NCBI RefSeq assembly: GCF_023343835.1 | Contig: NC_064442.1 | Span: 15,114,501-15,178,500 of the forward strand | Direction: 5' to 3' | Length of the DNA stretch: 64,000 bases | DNA from: Lagopus muta | Lineage: Eukaryota; Chordata; Aves; Galliformes; Phasianidae | In this document: positions 32,401 to 45,659 of the stretch, one piece after another | How the letters are laid out: every line of letters begins with the position of its first letter | Numbering within the stretch: the stretch's first letter is position 1 | Made by a program: the position numbers and the translations under genes | Notes under the pieces: model-generated | What the model saw: only the letters and a program-made list of their open reading frames with translations | Database searches by the model: none | What the model was told of the DNA's origin: nothing

Positions 32401-35400
32401 CCCAGTGAGGGGCAATTAGCAATGAACTCCACTGTCTGTATATAGTTACAAGCCCTGTTACTGTTTCTATAGAGCTGCATATTATAAATCCCATTACTGT
32501 CTAAGATGGCTTGGGCCATGCCTTCCAAATCCACTTGCTTATCAAGCTCTGCTTCCAGAGCCTGGCTTTTGAGAGTTCTCCCTGACGCTTTTCTTTTTCC
32601 TTCTCTTTCTGAGGATATACAAGATATGCTGTCTTTTATTTTTGAGCCTGGAATTGTTCTGAAATGTTTCCATCAAGATCAGGCTGTTTTGAAGTCATCA
32701 AGCAGGAATCACCAGGGGCACCTCCTGCACGTTCAGATGAAGGTTCACCATTGGAAAACAAGCCCCATTCTGCCTGTAGCACTCAAATTCTATCCAACTG
32801 GTCAGCTCTTTCTACCTGCAATTGCTGTGTTGGAGTTGTGCATTGGAGAACAAGATTTTTTTTCCCTCACTGGTCACAGGCATGAATTATAAAACAAAGT
32901 GTACTTCTAAAACAACTTAAAGCTTTGTCAGACCACAAAGTCCCTGACAGAATCAGGGGCAAAATCAGATCATACAACCACCCAGAGCACCAGAAAAGAA
33001 AAAAAAACATGAGATATCAAATACTCTTGATCACTCATTAGCCTTTGCAGTAAGGGCTGTATATACATCCAAGTGCCACTGTTTCTTATGTCCAAAATAC
33101 TAAAAGTCTCTCAAAAATAGTCTCTGGTCCTGATCAGTCTGCATCGTCAGTTCCTACAACCAAAGAAAACAACCAAAATACTCAAACTGTTTCTCCATGA
33201 CCAAGCTCTAGATGATCTTTTTTTTTCTTCTAAAGTAAAGAGACACTGCTTAAAAGGACAGTTTTGGGGTCAAATGCCGTTGCAAAGAAACTCAATGGGA
33301 TGAATCTGAGTCATTAACAATGCGTCCTTATTTCTCAGTGCAAGTCAGGGAGGTTATGGTTCTGTGAATATGGATGTGGCACAGTTGGGTAGGAGGTCAG
33401 CAGCACAGAGTTAAATACTATTTTCAGCATTGTCTTCTCCTTCAGCTTCTGAGGACACAAAGCAGAAGCTGTCACTATTCATCCACTTTAGCTCTGAAAA
33501 TACCTCTTATGAAGGCCAAGAACTATCTTATAGAGAACCAGCAAGCTTCACTATATCAGCCTGGATCCTTGGGGCATCCTGACATGAAGAATTCCCTAAA
33601 CCTCTCAGCACAGCAATGGTAAAAGCCTTTCTCCTCTGAGGAGTGGGGGGATGTGAACCATGCCTGTGTTCACAGCGACGGCTGAGAGGAAAGCCTCTGG
33701 CTCAGCAGAACTTGGAGCAGGAGTTTTGGTTATTTGTTTTTGTTAGCACAGGTAATTCATACACCTGAAAAGCTTGTGCCATAGCATCAGGACTTAAATT
33801 TGCCTAGCAGAAGCTCCACCACCCGGCCTCTCTGTGGGCCTTAGGAAAGGTTTCACTCTTCCAAGCATGCTATATTCACTGTTCCTTTCTCTGCGATAGT
33901 AAATAGTGACTGTACATTTTAGGAGAGAAAACTTCTCTTATAAATATTTACCTATTCTGCATGGACTCTCTTTCTACATAACCTTTGACTCTGAAGGCAT
34001 TATGACTGATTCTTATTGTCTATATGGAAGGGAAAAACCTACTAAATTATTGTTTTAGCTGTACTAACTACAATAAGTTGCCTGAGCAAATATAAATCTC
34101 TTCCAGAACTTCCTGATACCTCTTTTGCAGACTCCTTATTTCAAGCCAGCAGAACTAGTCTAATTTTAGTCACACAGAGAAAGACAGAAGTTTACATACA
34201 AAGTTCCTACGCTGCTGAACAATGTATGCAATTGTCTGCTATGTGCACAGAAATCACCGTGCAAGTTAAGATTAAGCTAATTGGCATGAAAAGGTGATGG
34301 ATTTTGTTTTTTTTTTTTCCACAATATAAGCACATTTCTGAGTCCTTATGACAATTCAAACCCTAGGCAATAAGGTTCCATCTACTCATCAATTCCCTGG
34401 GAGTCACCAAACAACTGACAGTGAGAAGCAACACATTCAACTCTCTGAAACAAATGATTCAGACTACCCTTGGACGTTTCCATTTCTTCATTCACTTGCT
34501 GAAACTGTATAATTAACACACAATCACTGGAAAAATCAGTAGCCAGAGAAAGAGCTGCAAAAGTATTGCTATTAAGTGTTTTTTCAAATACAGTAACATC
34601 CAGACCCCGACACAACGAAAACTTCAATCTGTTCTCATAAGCTGTCTCCCTGACCTTGGCAGGAGCAATACTAGGATTTCATTCTGTAAGTTCTGTAAGG
34701 AGCCATTAGTGAGAGCATTCAGGGAGCTCTCTCTGGACACAGAGGCTTTTCAAGATTGTATATCACTGTCCTTATGCTGTTATCCTTTCAACCCACAATA
34801 CAACTCCTGTTGATATCAGTGGGGACGGCTAACACAGAACAGAACTGAAAAGCATATTGTAGTGTAAGCACCAGAATAGATTTACTTGGTTCCCTACAGA
34901 TAAAGTCCTTTGTTCCCTATACCATACCTGCTTTAGGAGCCCTCCCTTCCTATTTCCTAAGTGAGAGCTGTTTGCTGACTTGTCAGAGGATGCACCTGCT
35001 GACTGGTTCACAGCTGCCAACCAAAATGAAATAGTGATTGAATTCAGACTGTCTTTCCCACAAGAAGGGGTTAATTTGAACCTGGGTTTTCTATCCAGGC
35101 AATGTTTTAGGAAAATATTTAAGAAAACACTATAAGAAATTAGAAACTCAGAAGAAAGAGAATTTAACTCTTCTCAGTTTCGACCCAGTACTGAAAAATG
35201 CTTCTACCCAGAAACAGCCACTCATATGCTTGCTGTCCAAAGCAGTGTGAGTGGCTAGCTGGAGATCTAAGCTGCATCCTCCAGTGCCACGAGTGCACAA
35301 TGTGAAGGGGGAGAACTGCAAGGAAAACAGAGGCCTTTGTAGGAGATCACAGGGAACCTGGAGCCAGAGAAGAAACATGGCAGGGTTAATATATGTAGTC

Positions 35401-35437
35401 ATCAGAGGTCTGACTGCACAGACAGCACGGCAGTCCT

Positions 35438-35502
35438 CTATAGGAATAGGAAGGACTTTTCCTTATATTCCTGTATTTATTCCTATAGCAATAGGAAGGA
35501 CT
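35438..35502. repeat. Interleaved direct and inverted short repeats
   Basis: AATAGGAAGGACT occurs at 35445-35457 and again at 35490-35502 (direct). CTATAGGAAT at 35438-35447 recurs inverted as ATTCCTATAG at 35479-35488. TTCCTTATATTCC lies between them. Possibly a local fold-back duplication. Confidence 0.6.
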
Positions 35503-36560
35503 GGGTTATAAGAACTAAGTTTGTGCTCCATCATTTCTATACATCTTAGAAAAACAACTGGAATATGTCACCAGTAGAGTCTGTAACACAGCAACTGTGT
35601 TTTACTGCAGCAATAGTCAGCAAGCCATTGCCGAGCTTATTAAGAGCGAAGACTCAAAGGCAAAGGCAGAGTGAAATGTTGGTTTTGCACAGATTTTTTT
35701 TCTATAAACTTATTTACATGAAAGAAAGAAATCCCCCAGAAACAAACATGCACAAATACACTGAGCAAGTTGTAATTCTTGAAAGAACAACTGTTTTCCT
35801 CACACTGGCACATTCCCTATTTATATTTACCACTCCTCAGGCAAAGAATCCTCTCTCCTTAGCACATGTATGGATCTTTTAACTTGGGTCCCAACCACAA
35901 TATTAAAAACAGGTACGGCTATGTAACCTCTGGGAGACTCTGCTCTCTGCATCAAGAATTGTTCAACTGGTAATATTGGTCATTACTTACCAGACATCAA
36001 AAGAGTTTGTGATCTAAACAGGAGACTATACAGTCAAGGGAAGATATGGAGATATTCAGCTCAGAAAGAGGCGTTTCCTATTTTTAAGGAAGACCAACAC
36101 AGGGTTACTGAAACCACTCCTATTTGGAAATGCCAAGTACTGTTCAGTACCTGTAGAGAAGTGCCCAAGAGATTGCATGCCAAGCGAGTGGCTGTGCGGT
36201 GCTGGTCCACACACAGTGTGCTCTGTTCTGCTCTGGGAGTCCCCACGTCAGTCTGGACAGCCAAACTGCTGGCTATCATACACTCATTTCTGATGCACGA
36301 CCCTAGTGGTTGACTTTGCTGGGGTACAGGTTAGCCACATGTTGCAAAGCACACTGAACAAATCTTATTTCAAATAGTTTAAAAAGAGGTTTCAAAAGAT
36401 GGAATCAGGCCTGCAGAACTTGATGGATTTTTTCACAGAGAAATGGGGGAAAATTCCTTCCAGTAGTTCAGTGTGAAAAAATAAATAACAGAGAATAATA
36501 AAAAAAATGTTTGGAATTGATTCTAAAGTATCTAAAGACATGTAAGCTATTAATATTTAT

Positions 36561-36589
36561 GACATCAAATATTAGTTATATTTGATGTC
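36561..36589. repeat. Perfect 11-bp stem, 7-nt loop inverted repeat
   Basis: GACATCAAATA, loop TTAGTTA, then TATTTGATGTC. All 11 pairs match; pairing ends beyond. Too short for a microRNA precursor and not followed by a T-run, so a cruciform or palindromic protein site is likelier. Confidence 0.7.
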
Positions 36590-38440
36590 TAACGAAGACT
36601 TGTCTGCTTCATCAGAAATAGCTTTCTTATTTTGTCATGCATATAGAGCCAGCCTTATTAATAAAACAAAATACCACAAAGGAAAACAAGTGGAGACTAA
36701 AGGTTCTGGTAGATTTTAAGGGTTTGTATACATGTTATGTACTTATTTTTGATGGTTTTCCCTGTAAACTACAAGCTTGGGGAAAAAGAAGATAACTTGA
36801 GTGTAAAGTTTAAACTGCTTACAAATAAGAGAGAGATGTTTGAAGCTGAACTGCCTTGTCTGGGAAAAAAAAGAGCTGCTACACAGCACACTTGAGAATT
36901 GTACATCAGCCTGCATTCGCAAGTGCCCAAGTCAACAAGTGGAGCAATGCCCAGTGTGGGCACAGGGCTGCACATGGCACCCACACAGCGCCAGATCCTG
37001 AAGCAGGATGGGCTGCATGGGTGCCCCATCACCTGCTGACCAGGACGCTGCCTGCCCTCTGCTCCCCTGTCTGACTGGCAGTTAAGAGACAGCATCGTTC
37101 AAGCAGCAGTGGGTATGCCTACAGCTTAGGAAAAAGAGGTTCATTTGACAGCTCACTCACAGACCCGTATTGTGTCCTCAGGATCTTACAAAAGATGGAA
37201 TTGCAGGCAAACATACAACCGTTTTCCTGCACTCAGACCATATGACACAGGCCTCAACTGCCTTGAAAGCTTATGTATACCTTCCCCTCTAAAACTTGCA
37301 TAGGCTTTCATAACAACCCACATTACCTGCTTCAGCCTCTGAGTATCTTTACAGTTAGTAGTCCTGACACATTAGTTACATACTCTTTGCCACAATAATT
37401 ACATATAGAGCTCCTTTGTGCCCATAAAGAAACCAACAACACTTCCCAAAGTCAACACTTCCCAAAGCAGCACACAAGTGCTTGTGAAGAATTCAAACGT
37501 TATGGTAGGAGGTATTGCAAGAGTACCTATGATTGAGAAAATAACTGCTGGGAAATATGAAGCTCAGCTGAAAGAAGCATGTGCATCAGAAAAACAGCAC
37601 AGCTGATAAGCTTTGGAGGGAATTAGCTTACTGCTGTGTGTCTGTGCAAAGCCAAGTGTCTGAAAAGTCCAGCAAGAGGCCAGACTCTCACGTTGAGTAC
37701 CTGACTGTACCCTAGAAAGATGAGCTTCAGAAGCTGTTAGTGAAGACAGTATGAAATCCCTGCACAGATGGTTTCAGTTCCTCAGTTCCATACTTAACCA
37801 GTGCAACCTCATAAAATGAGAAGACAAGCAAACTCAGTAGAACAGCTCACTTCAGTTCAGTCTTTACAACCAGTGCTTACAGAGAACACCCAATACCAGG
37901 CTCCAAGCTACAGCACTACTGCCCTCACCAACCAGGACTGTTCTTTCCATGCTTCAGTTGACATTTAGGCTTATCTTTATGTCTTTTGTCTGTGTGAGTT
38001 GAGGTTTTGGGATGAGTTGGTACTCTATGTGTTAGAATATATGAAAAAATTTGAAAGCTTATGTAATTATCCATGGACAAAGGATGCATGACAGTTGTTC
38101 TGAACAGAAAAATCACTCTGTGAATGAAACAAATTCCAGTAAGAAAAGATGTCACACCCACAGTATAGTTAGTCTGATGACTTCACAAAGACAGCTAACC
38201 ATTATCCACGTTCTAATCTTTAAAATGTAATTAACTGGCATTACGTAATTCTGGCATCACAGTAAGAGCAAAAGAATGCAGTAAGTTCTAATTTCACCAG
38301 ACAGGGAATGCCACGCTGCCCAATGAAAGCAGTCCGTGTTGTAAAGCTTGAACTTGCATCTATGCTTCATAAACATGGGGTGGACCTGCATCACTGAGGA
38401 AGAATCCACAGAAGGCCTTTTTATCTGCTAGGCATTATGA

Positions 38441-39213
38441 CAGGCATGTCCAGCCCGCAGTGCGTGGGCCACACACAGCCCCACAGCTTGCGTTGCATCC
38501 ACCTCCTGCCCCGTGCCATCATGTGTGGCTCTTCCCCACCAAGCAGCCCAGCCCAGGCCTGTCATGCAGCAACAACCAAACCATCGGTGTGCTGTTAACA
38601 ATGCCCAGCTGGAACCAGGACACAGGGAGGGCACAGTGCAGTGCCAACTCAAGTTATGGCAAATAATTTTATGTATTTTGATACACTAGCTAAACACAAG
38701 CCTACAAACAGAAAAAATTCCAACCATGCTTTAGTTTTAGTAGAGGAACTTGAGAACAAGTTTTCATCACTGCTGAAAAAATTAACAATCTTTTGGTGTA
38801 TTTGCAACTCCATTTTCAGTCAGTATAGACAGATCATCTGTGAATTTTCAAATGGGATATACAGAGTTGCAATCACATATTCAATCAAACATTTGATCAT
38901 GTCTCTTTTTCAGACTTCTGTAATATCTATCTTTTCAAGGAAAAATACCTCTAGCTTCACAATCACACCTGAACTCATGTCATAATTTTTTGACAGTACG
39001 TATATTTGTGAACGACAGCTTTCGAGGATTAAGTATAGGAAGAGTAAAATTTCATCAAAAATCTCTGACAAACATATTGAGAACTCACTAAGAATTTCAA
39101 CCACTTCCATTAAACCAAACTGATGCAACGGTTTCACAAGAAATGAAATCCAAATATCCCACTATTTATGTCTTTGTTGGGTTGCCAGAAGTTTGGACAG
39201 CCATGCCTTAAGG
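38441..39213 (+). mobile_element. hAT/Charlie-type DNA transposon fossil, internally deleted
   Basis: The left end CAGGCATGTCCAGCCCGCAG then GTGGGCCACACACAGCCCC resembles the terminal inverted repeats of vertebrate hAT-Charlie elements. The right end GTTTGGACAGCCATGCCTTA is its degraded inverse: its reverse complement contains GGCATGGCTGTCC, while the left end has GGCATGTCC. The flanks are CATTATGA (38433-38440) and GATTATGA (39214-39221), a 7-of-8 match to the 8-bp target duplication hAT elements make. Inside is about 200 bp of non-coding left end, then about 480 bp encoding the C-terminus of a hAT transposase. A full element would be several times longer, so the middle is lost and the copy is non-autonomous. 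I infer the family from motifs; no library search was possible. Confidence 0.75.
38641..39123 (+). pseudogene. hAT (Charlie-like) transposase C-terminal fragment, broken
   Basis: Open for 114 codons from 38641, then TAA (38983-38985), then the same frame continues 45 codons to TGA (39121-39123). The part after the stop reads STYICERQLSRIKYRKSKIS (38995-39054), then SSKISDKHIENSLRISTTSI. This is the conserved end of the hAT dimerisation domain of Charlie transposases and of proteins derived from them, such as the GTF2IRD2 C-terminus (pattern FGSTYICEQLFSRMK...DEHLENSLRI). Upstream, LVEELENKFSSLLKKLTIF fits the preceding EEL-E-RF-DF helix. The N-terminal BED finger and the catalytic acidic residues are absent. 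One in-frame stop and drifted core residues (GSTY to DSTY, LFSRM to QLSRI) mark it as dead. Confidence 0.8.
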
Positions 39214-40235
39214 GATTATGAAGAACTGAATTGGAACACAGCCCAGATGTAATGTCTCAGCGCAGGACCTTTTGCCTGCAGGTGAGTAACTAGGCTAGAA
39301 TCTGTCCCACTTCTTTTTGGTGGTGAAATGGCTTCTGGATACAACACTGATGGTTGTGCACGAGAGCACTTATTTTGTTGGTCATGATGGAAATCCTGAC
39401 GGGTACTTCAATCTATTGGAAAATCCTGCACTACTTTTCCCTAGCATGAATGTTCCCTGTTGAAGAAACAGGACCTCAATTCTACTGCTATATAAATCTG
39501 ATATGGAGGAACCATTAGGATACATGTCCTTCCCTAACATAAATAATATGTGCATTATTAGAGATGTAATACATTAGCCATGAAAGATTCTGTAATTCAG
39601 CAACAGTCTTCATCTCTGTTTTGCTGAGGAGAGCAGATGGCTGTGAATGATTTCATTATTTCAGGACACATCTAAGTTATGTCTGCAATGTTTATTGATT
39701 TCTTTACTATTTCTTCAACTGTGTAGATCTCTTACCTGGTACACATGCACACGTACACACAAAGGAAAAAAAGAAAGCAGAGATGATTCGGCTCCTCAGC
39801 TTAGCCAACAGATGTTGCATTCAGTTGTTTCCCATTCAGTTTCTAGCGCTCAGCAGGTCTGAAACTGGGCCCTGAGTGAGAATCTTTCATTTGTTTGCAC
39901 AACAAAATCTCCTGCTGCATTCACCAGTGGGGCAAGGTGAAGGAAATACATCCTTGCCCTCCTGAAACTGGGAGGAAGCAACCATCTGTGGGAAAACTTG
40001 TAGAAGACAGGAAGACAGAGAGATGTAAGAACATAGCAAAAAGCAAAAAGCAACAACAAGATGACATCACTAGGATTTAGAGGGCTTGGACAAAACAACA
40101 AAAGGAGCAGGATACTTGTGTATTAGAAGGAACTAATCTTGAAGACTGCACTAACAAACCTCTTTCAGATTATATGATTACATGGTCAAAGGCACAAAAC
40201 AGTTAACTATGTTCAAATAAAACAAAATGTAGCGC

Positions 40236-40277
40236 TTTTTTTCTTTTTTTTTCTTTTTTTTTCTTTTTTTTTTTCTT
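40236..40277. repeat. Periodic T-tract, about 10-bp unit
   Basis: T7-C-T9-C-T9-C-T11-C: the single C recurs about every ten bases. A decayed or slipping poly-T with near-helical periodicity. Confidence 0.9.
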
Positions 40278-43200
40278 CTCTCCTAGAAAGAAAACACAAC
40301 TCTAATTCCATCTTGATCCTTTCTTTTAAAATTCCAAAGCAAACAGGCCTGGAATGAATTAAGAGCAAGTATTAATTTAACTGTGACAACCAGCTTTCTA
40401 CCTGAGGACAAGCTATGACCTGTACATTGCTACAGGCAATTCTGCTAGACATCTTCTAGCAATGGTAACAGTGACAGACATGCCCTTATGTGCACGGCAC
40501 AGCTATAAGAAATCTGTCAGGGAATTCAGTAGGAGCAGCATCTTTCCCCTATGAAATTGCACCAAAGTGGTTCTAGATTACAGATTTATTTGAAGATTCA
40601 TTACAGATTCACTGTGGGTTAATATCTTGTCCATAAAGATAAGTACAGCTAAATTTTTGGATTTGTTTCTACTCAGAATGCAGTTAGAGTTCACCTATCC
40701 ACCCCACCATTCAAGACTGACCCTGAAGCCCCCCTTGCATTGCCCTGTTGTGGTAATGACAAGGCCCAGCTATGAGGTGAAAGGCTCCCTTGCATGTGTT
40801 TCTTTGAACCTTCTGAGTGGCAAGAAAGGACAGAACTGAATATGATCCTAAATCTACCCCAACTGGCATGAGAAAGGGCTTGCAGTTTGCACATGATGTT
40901 TCTGCTGCATGTAATTAATTGTGAAACCAGGTACTGGCTATATATTGTGTGCTAGTGTGTGCATATGCATGCAAGTGAATGCTGATGGGATTATGTATGT
41001 GGACATATTCCTGGATTTGGTTTTGTTTTTAGAATGTTCTGCAAATCTAACTAAACTGAATCAATTTACAATAAAAGACTCTGTGTGGCTCTATTTATAT
41101 ATCTTTCTTATGCATTTGTCCAATCAAAATGATAATATAGACAAACTGTGGACTGCAAAGTGTATTATCCAGCAATATCTCATTATTATGCAAAAAATCA
41201 GATATTCACAGCAACTGTCTCATCTATTTATTGTTTGGTTACTCATCTGGAAATTTTAATACTTTCTTCAGGGGCAGGGGCTGGCAATAAAAAAATAGAT
41301 CTATATATCAAACCTTTAACTTCCAGCCATCATTGTGTGCCATAATACAGATGGAGTAGCTATCAGCTCTCTTTACTGTGTTGGTTTATTTACTTCAAGT
41401 AAGAATAAAGATTTAAAGAGAATAAAGTCACAAAGTCCACTGTGACCTAAATTTCAATGTTCCAAAGTAGAAAAAAAAATCTTGACACACACAATAAAAA
41501 ACTGAATGTAGTAATTAATACGCAGCTACAAGACTAATTAATTTATTAAAACTATGCACCCAATCTTAATCTTTGAACTCTTTTTTTTTTTTTCAAGCTT
41601 GTGAGTGGTTCTATTGAAACACATCAACTCCCCCTTGCCAGGCTTGCATCTCTCTACATGTGGGTCACATCACAGCTAACAACACTGTAATCCAGAGATG
41701 CTGCCCCTTAGTCTAACAGAGCACTTCATTACAATGCTCTCTTCAAGCATTTCACTGGTCCTGCTGAACTTTGTCTCTAAAAGGGACAGTGGCACCACAA
41801 CTGAGAGTCTGATATGCAAGAAGACAAAACTCTTGGGAAATTTCTGTATAGCTTCCATTCTTCTAACCAAATTCAGCATCAGCAATCAGCATCAGTAAAG
41901 AAGTGGCTTACGTAGAATGAGCTTGTGAAATTTTAACTGCCACTGTGCCATCACAGTTTCATCTACCACTTCCTAATAATACCAGGAGAAGATTCCATTT
42001 TCTCAAAATTAATAGAGCTTGATTTAACAGGCTCAGCAGCTCTCTTTCCAGCCACATACTTGTCTCCTGTCACATCTAAATTCTCCCCTATTACAATATT
42101 AACATCTTGCTACTGCCATTGGCACTTTTCAGAGCACACAGTGGAACTCAGAAGCTCCAGGTTCTATCTCTATTCATGTTCTAAATCTGATGACTCTCCC
42201 AGTGCATTAGCCAAATATCTTTGTTATACCATTCTGCACGTTCCTTAACTTCACACCTCCCTCCCATGTTTAGTATCTCAATACTGCATGTGGCTCTGTG
42301 GGGACTGAGCCCTCTCATTCAAACTGAACTGATTCCTGCAGGAGCTCCATGCACTTGGAGCTCTTTTCAAGACCTTGATTTTGCTGGAAAAATAAAAAAA
42401 TATAACACACGACCAGTTGTGTGCTTGGACAAGACAGTTTCACACAGCTCTGCGTGGTTTCTGCTCTCAATCTGCAGCCACTGTGAGGAGACAAGCCAGT
42501 TCTGTGCAGATCCCACTGGCCTCTGGTTCCTCGGTTGTCACCCAGTCCTCAGCAGGTTCTGGATGCCAGCCCCCATCTTGCACTCAGCTAGAGCAACTGC
42601 TTCTGGTTTCTCACTTTGACAGCAAGTCAGCCAAGCCAAGGTGCAGACAATTTCCTCACTAAAGGCCACCCACAGGAAATCATCGCCATTCGCTACCCAA
42701 CCACACCGACCAAAAAGCTGTTACAGATAGACAATAATCCCTTAAGTGAGTCTAGAAAGGAGAATTTATCTCCTGGGTAACATACACTCAGATAAGATTT
42801 TCATACTTTGTTTCAAATTTTAATTACATGAATTATAACTTAATCATTTAAAAAAATATTGAGAAAAAGAAAAAAAAGACTTACTACAAGAACTGCATTA
42901 TTCAGAAAGAACAGACAGATTAAAACAATGTGAGATGGGAAATTGCTACCACACACGTTGCTTTTTAGCCACCTTGCCACAGATGCTCTCACCTGCAGTG
43001 GGACAAGTCTGAAGGAAAGCAAGAACACTTTCCAGTTGTTCCCCTAGCTACATGCACGCCGTTAAGATGATTGCGATTTAGCATCCATGTACCAGCCATT
43101 GCACATGCTGCCTTTATTGTGCTGGCTGACTTGGAATGGCCAAACATCTACAGAAGATTAGGAATTCCAGGCAGAAGTGTGGAAGGATTTCAGGAAATAA

Positions 43201-43859
43201 TTCCAGTGCAATTCAGATTTTTCCTGTTTACTCGCTGAAAAAGAAAATTTAGCTTCTACTGTTTTGTTATGCTGTAAGTTACTGCAGAATTCAGAACCTG
43301 AATAAGTCAAAGTGAGCGTTTAGTGCTCGCTCCCTGCACTTTGAGTAGTAGTAAATGAAGTGACCCAGGGCCTGTGCAGATCCCCAGTGAAATCAAACTG
43401 CTCTTTGCTACAGGCATTTGAACAAGTATAATAACTGGTAGGCTCCCAGCTTACTAAAATCAGGCATGCTCCATATGTTCCTTTCTGTTTGGAAAGCTGC
43501 TAACAAATTTGGCAGGCTAGTACAACCTAAACAAAGCATACAATGTCACAGTCTTTGTTAACACCACTGATTGCAGACATGCTCATAGTTGCCAAGCACT
43601 GCTTTTTAAAAAACTTCCATTTTCTGTAGATTGTAATAAAATATCAGCAGAGCTTTATTTTCCATGAACTGCTTTTGGTTGGAACGTGAAAACAACAATC
43701 ACTGAAATTGAGCAATTAAAAGTCGGTCCTTCCAGGATATTTCACAGCTATTTTGTTCATTCTTGACACTCTTCTACAGAAGTAATCAGAAAAGAGTGAA
43801 CTAACCTGTCTTAGGAGTTACTTAGCTTGTCAGCTGAGGCTCTGGAAAAGTTGCTGCAT

Positions 43860-43990
43860 GTCTTTAAAAAGAATCTAATGGCATTGCTTGAAATTGGTTG
43901 AGAAGTGATTGATGGGGTTATTATCATCTTCTGCTTCTGTTTACCCCAAATTAATCTAAAGCAGAGTTGTAAATTATTTAGGTGTTAATA
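43860..43990. promoter_or_regulatory. Candidate element with PBX/HOX-type site
   Basis: AGTGATTGATGGGG contains TGATTGATGG (43906-43915), a match to the bipartite PBX-HOX motif TGATNNAT. Around it are TCTAATGGC, GTTTACCCCAAATTAATC (forkhead-like GTTTAC plus an ATTA core), AAATTATTTAGG and GTTAATATTCAC. The region has no repeats and no coding frame. Call by motifs only. Confidence 0.3.
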
Positions 43991-45659
43991 TTCACTACCC
44001 TTCGTCTCCATAGACTAAACTGAAATTGAGAATAAGTAGACCTCCTTTAGCCCACCTCCAAATAGGAAAAGTTGAATGTTCATGCAATAGATAGCTGCTT
44101 CCTGCCTAGCTCATCACATCTGAATCACCAGACTTAGCCTATCCTTGGAGTATTGCCTTTTATGAAAGAAGAGGTGCAGTTCAATTCAAACTAACGTTAC
44201 ATTATCTCACTTGTAGTGTCTTTCAATAGCAATTCTTGACCTTTCAATAAAGAATCTAGATGAATTTGAGAATAATTTGGTCCTCATTCAAACAAGCGTG
44301 TAAGCATTTTGTTAAATCAGTCCTGTAATTAGGAAACCACTTCACTATCACATTGTATTTTCAGCATTGATAAAAGATGCAAAAGGAGAAGTATAATTAT
44401 TTGGGGGATTGCAGGTGCCCATTGTGCATATATATTTCCACCAATGTCAGAAAGCTTGGGATAATTCTTTTCAATGCTGCAGACTTGTCAGAAGGCAGGC
44501 TATATACTTCAGTTTGTGTTTGTTCTCATGACAAAGGAGAGAGAGTTTACAAGCATGGAGTTTGTAACCTCTTTTATGCAGATGAGATTACTTCTGGAGA
44601 ATTCTTCAAATAACTCCTTTACCCACTGAGACTAAAAAGAGGAATCCTTTGATTTATAATCTGAATCCAAAATAGTAATCTCACAGCAAACTGCCCAGTT
44701 TCAAGTGATGGTAGCCAAATTATTCTTGAATTTTGCCACTGTAATGTAATAAACCAAGAAAGCAACATTTTCTGCAGGAATTTGAGACTGAGCTTCCAGA
44801 GCAAATAAACCTTGAGAATCTGACACCTGAATAAGCCAGGTCTTAAAGCATCCAGTGTGCCAATTATTTTCAGTGAATTTACTGTCTGAAACAAGAGGCA
44901 TAAAGCTATTGCCAATATATCCTGGTAGATAAAAACTGTCAAACTAATTAACTAAAAAAATACAATAAATTATTTCTATACAGAATCCTAATTCTCATGT
45001 AACATTTGAACTGTAACTTCCAAGACAATTCTGAAGCTCTAATCTTTGGTTTCATTTCCTACACAGGTAATTCCTCTTCTCAGATTCTCTCCAAAAAGGC
45101 ATCCTGTTACAGGCTTTGACTGTCTCCCAGTTGCAGCTGTAATTATACTGCAGTTTTAGAGTTGAGGTTTATAAACAAATGGATGGATGACTCCTTTGCT
45201 CCTCAGTTAGGATTTCAAGGTCTGTATTAGAATTACTAGTATGACTGTTCTCAAAGCTGGAAAGACCATCAAGAAAGTGCAGGGAGCTGCTCTTTAGCAT
45301 CACAGAACAAGAAAATGATCTGTTCAGAAGCCAAAGCATTAGGTTTGGCTACAGTATTCTCTGTCGTCATTTTATGAATCATAGAATGGCTTGGATTGGA
45401 AGCAGCCTCAAGGATTATCAAGTTCCAATCCCCCTGTCACAAGCAGGGTTGCCAGCAGCTAGATCAAGTGCCAGATCAGGCTGCCCAGGGTCCCATCCAA
45501 CCTGGCCTTAAACTCCTCCAGGGATGAGGCATCCACAACCTCTCTGGGCAGCCTGTTCCAGCACCTCACCACTCTTTCAGTAAAAAACTTCCCCCTGACA
45601 TCTAATCTAAATCTCTGCTCCTTTAGTTTAAAACCAATCCCCCTTATCCTATCACTATC

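Larger units (their letters stand above)
29431..38440. other. Gene-free stretch right of the CpG domain
   Basis: Nine kilobases with no supported gene. Frames of about 100 codons (for example 31606-31932 on the minus strand) have no recognisable domain. It contains two small symmetric repeats (35438-35502, 36561-36589) and ordinary AT-rich sequence; no transposon that I recognise. Confidence 0.6.
39214..45375. other. Gene-free stretch between hAT fossil and CR1
   Basis: Six kilobases, AT-rich, with no gene that I can support. It holds the T-tract at 40236, a TAATTAAT-rich patch near 41505-41560, a 13-bp two-copy repeat TCAGCATCAG(C/T)AA at 41873-41898, and a motif-dense patch at 43860-43990. 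Confidence 0.6.

Noticed and set aside
39241-39295. Perfect-looking splice donor CAG|GTGAGT near 39281.
   Set aside because: A single motif with no exon-like sequence, promoter or open frame before it. It lies just outside the hAT fossil.
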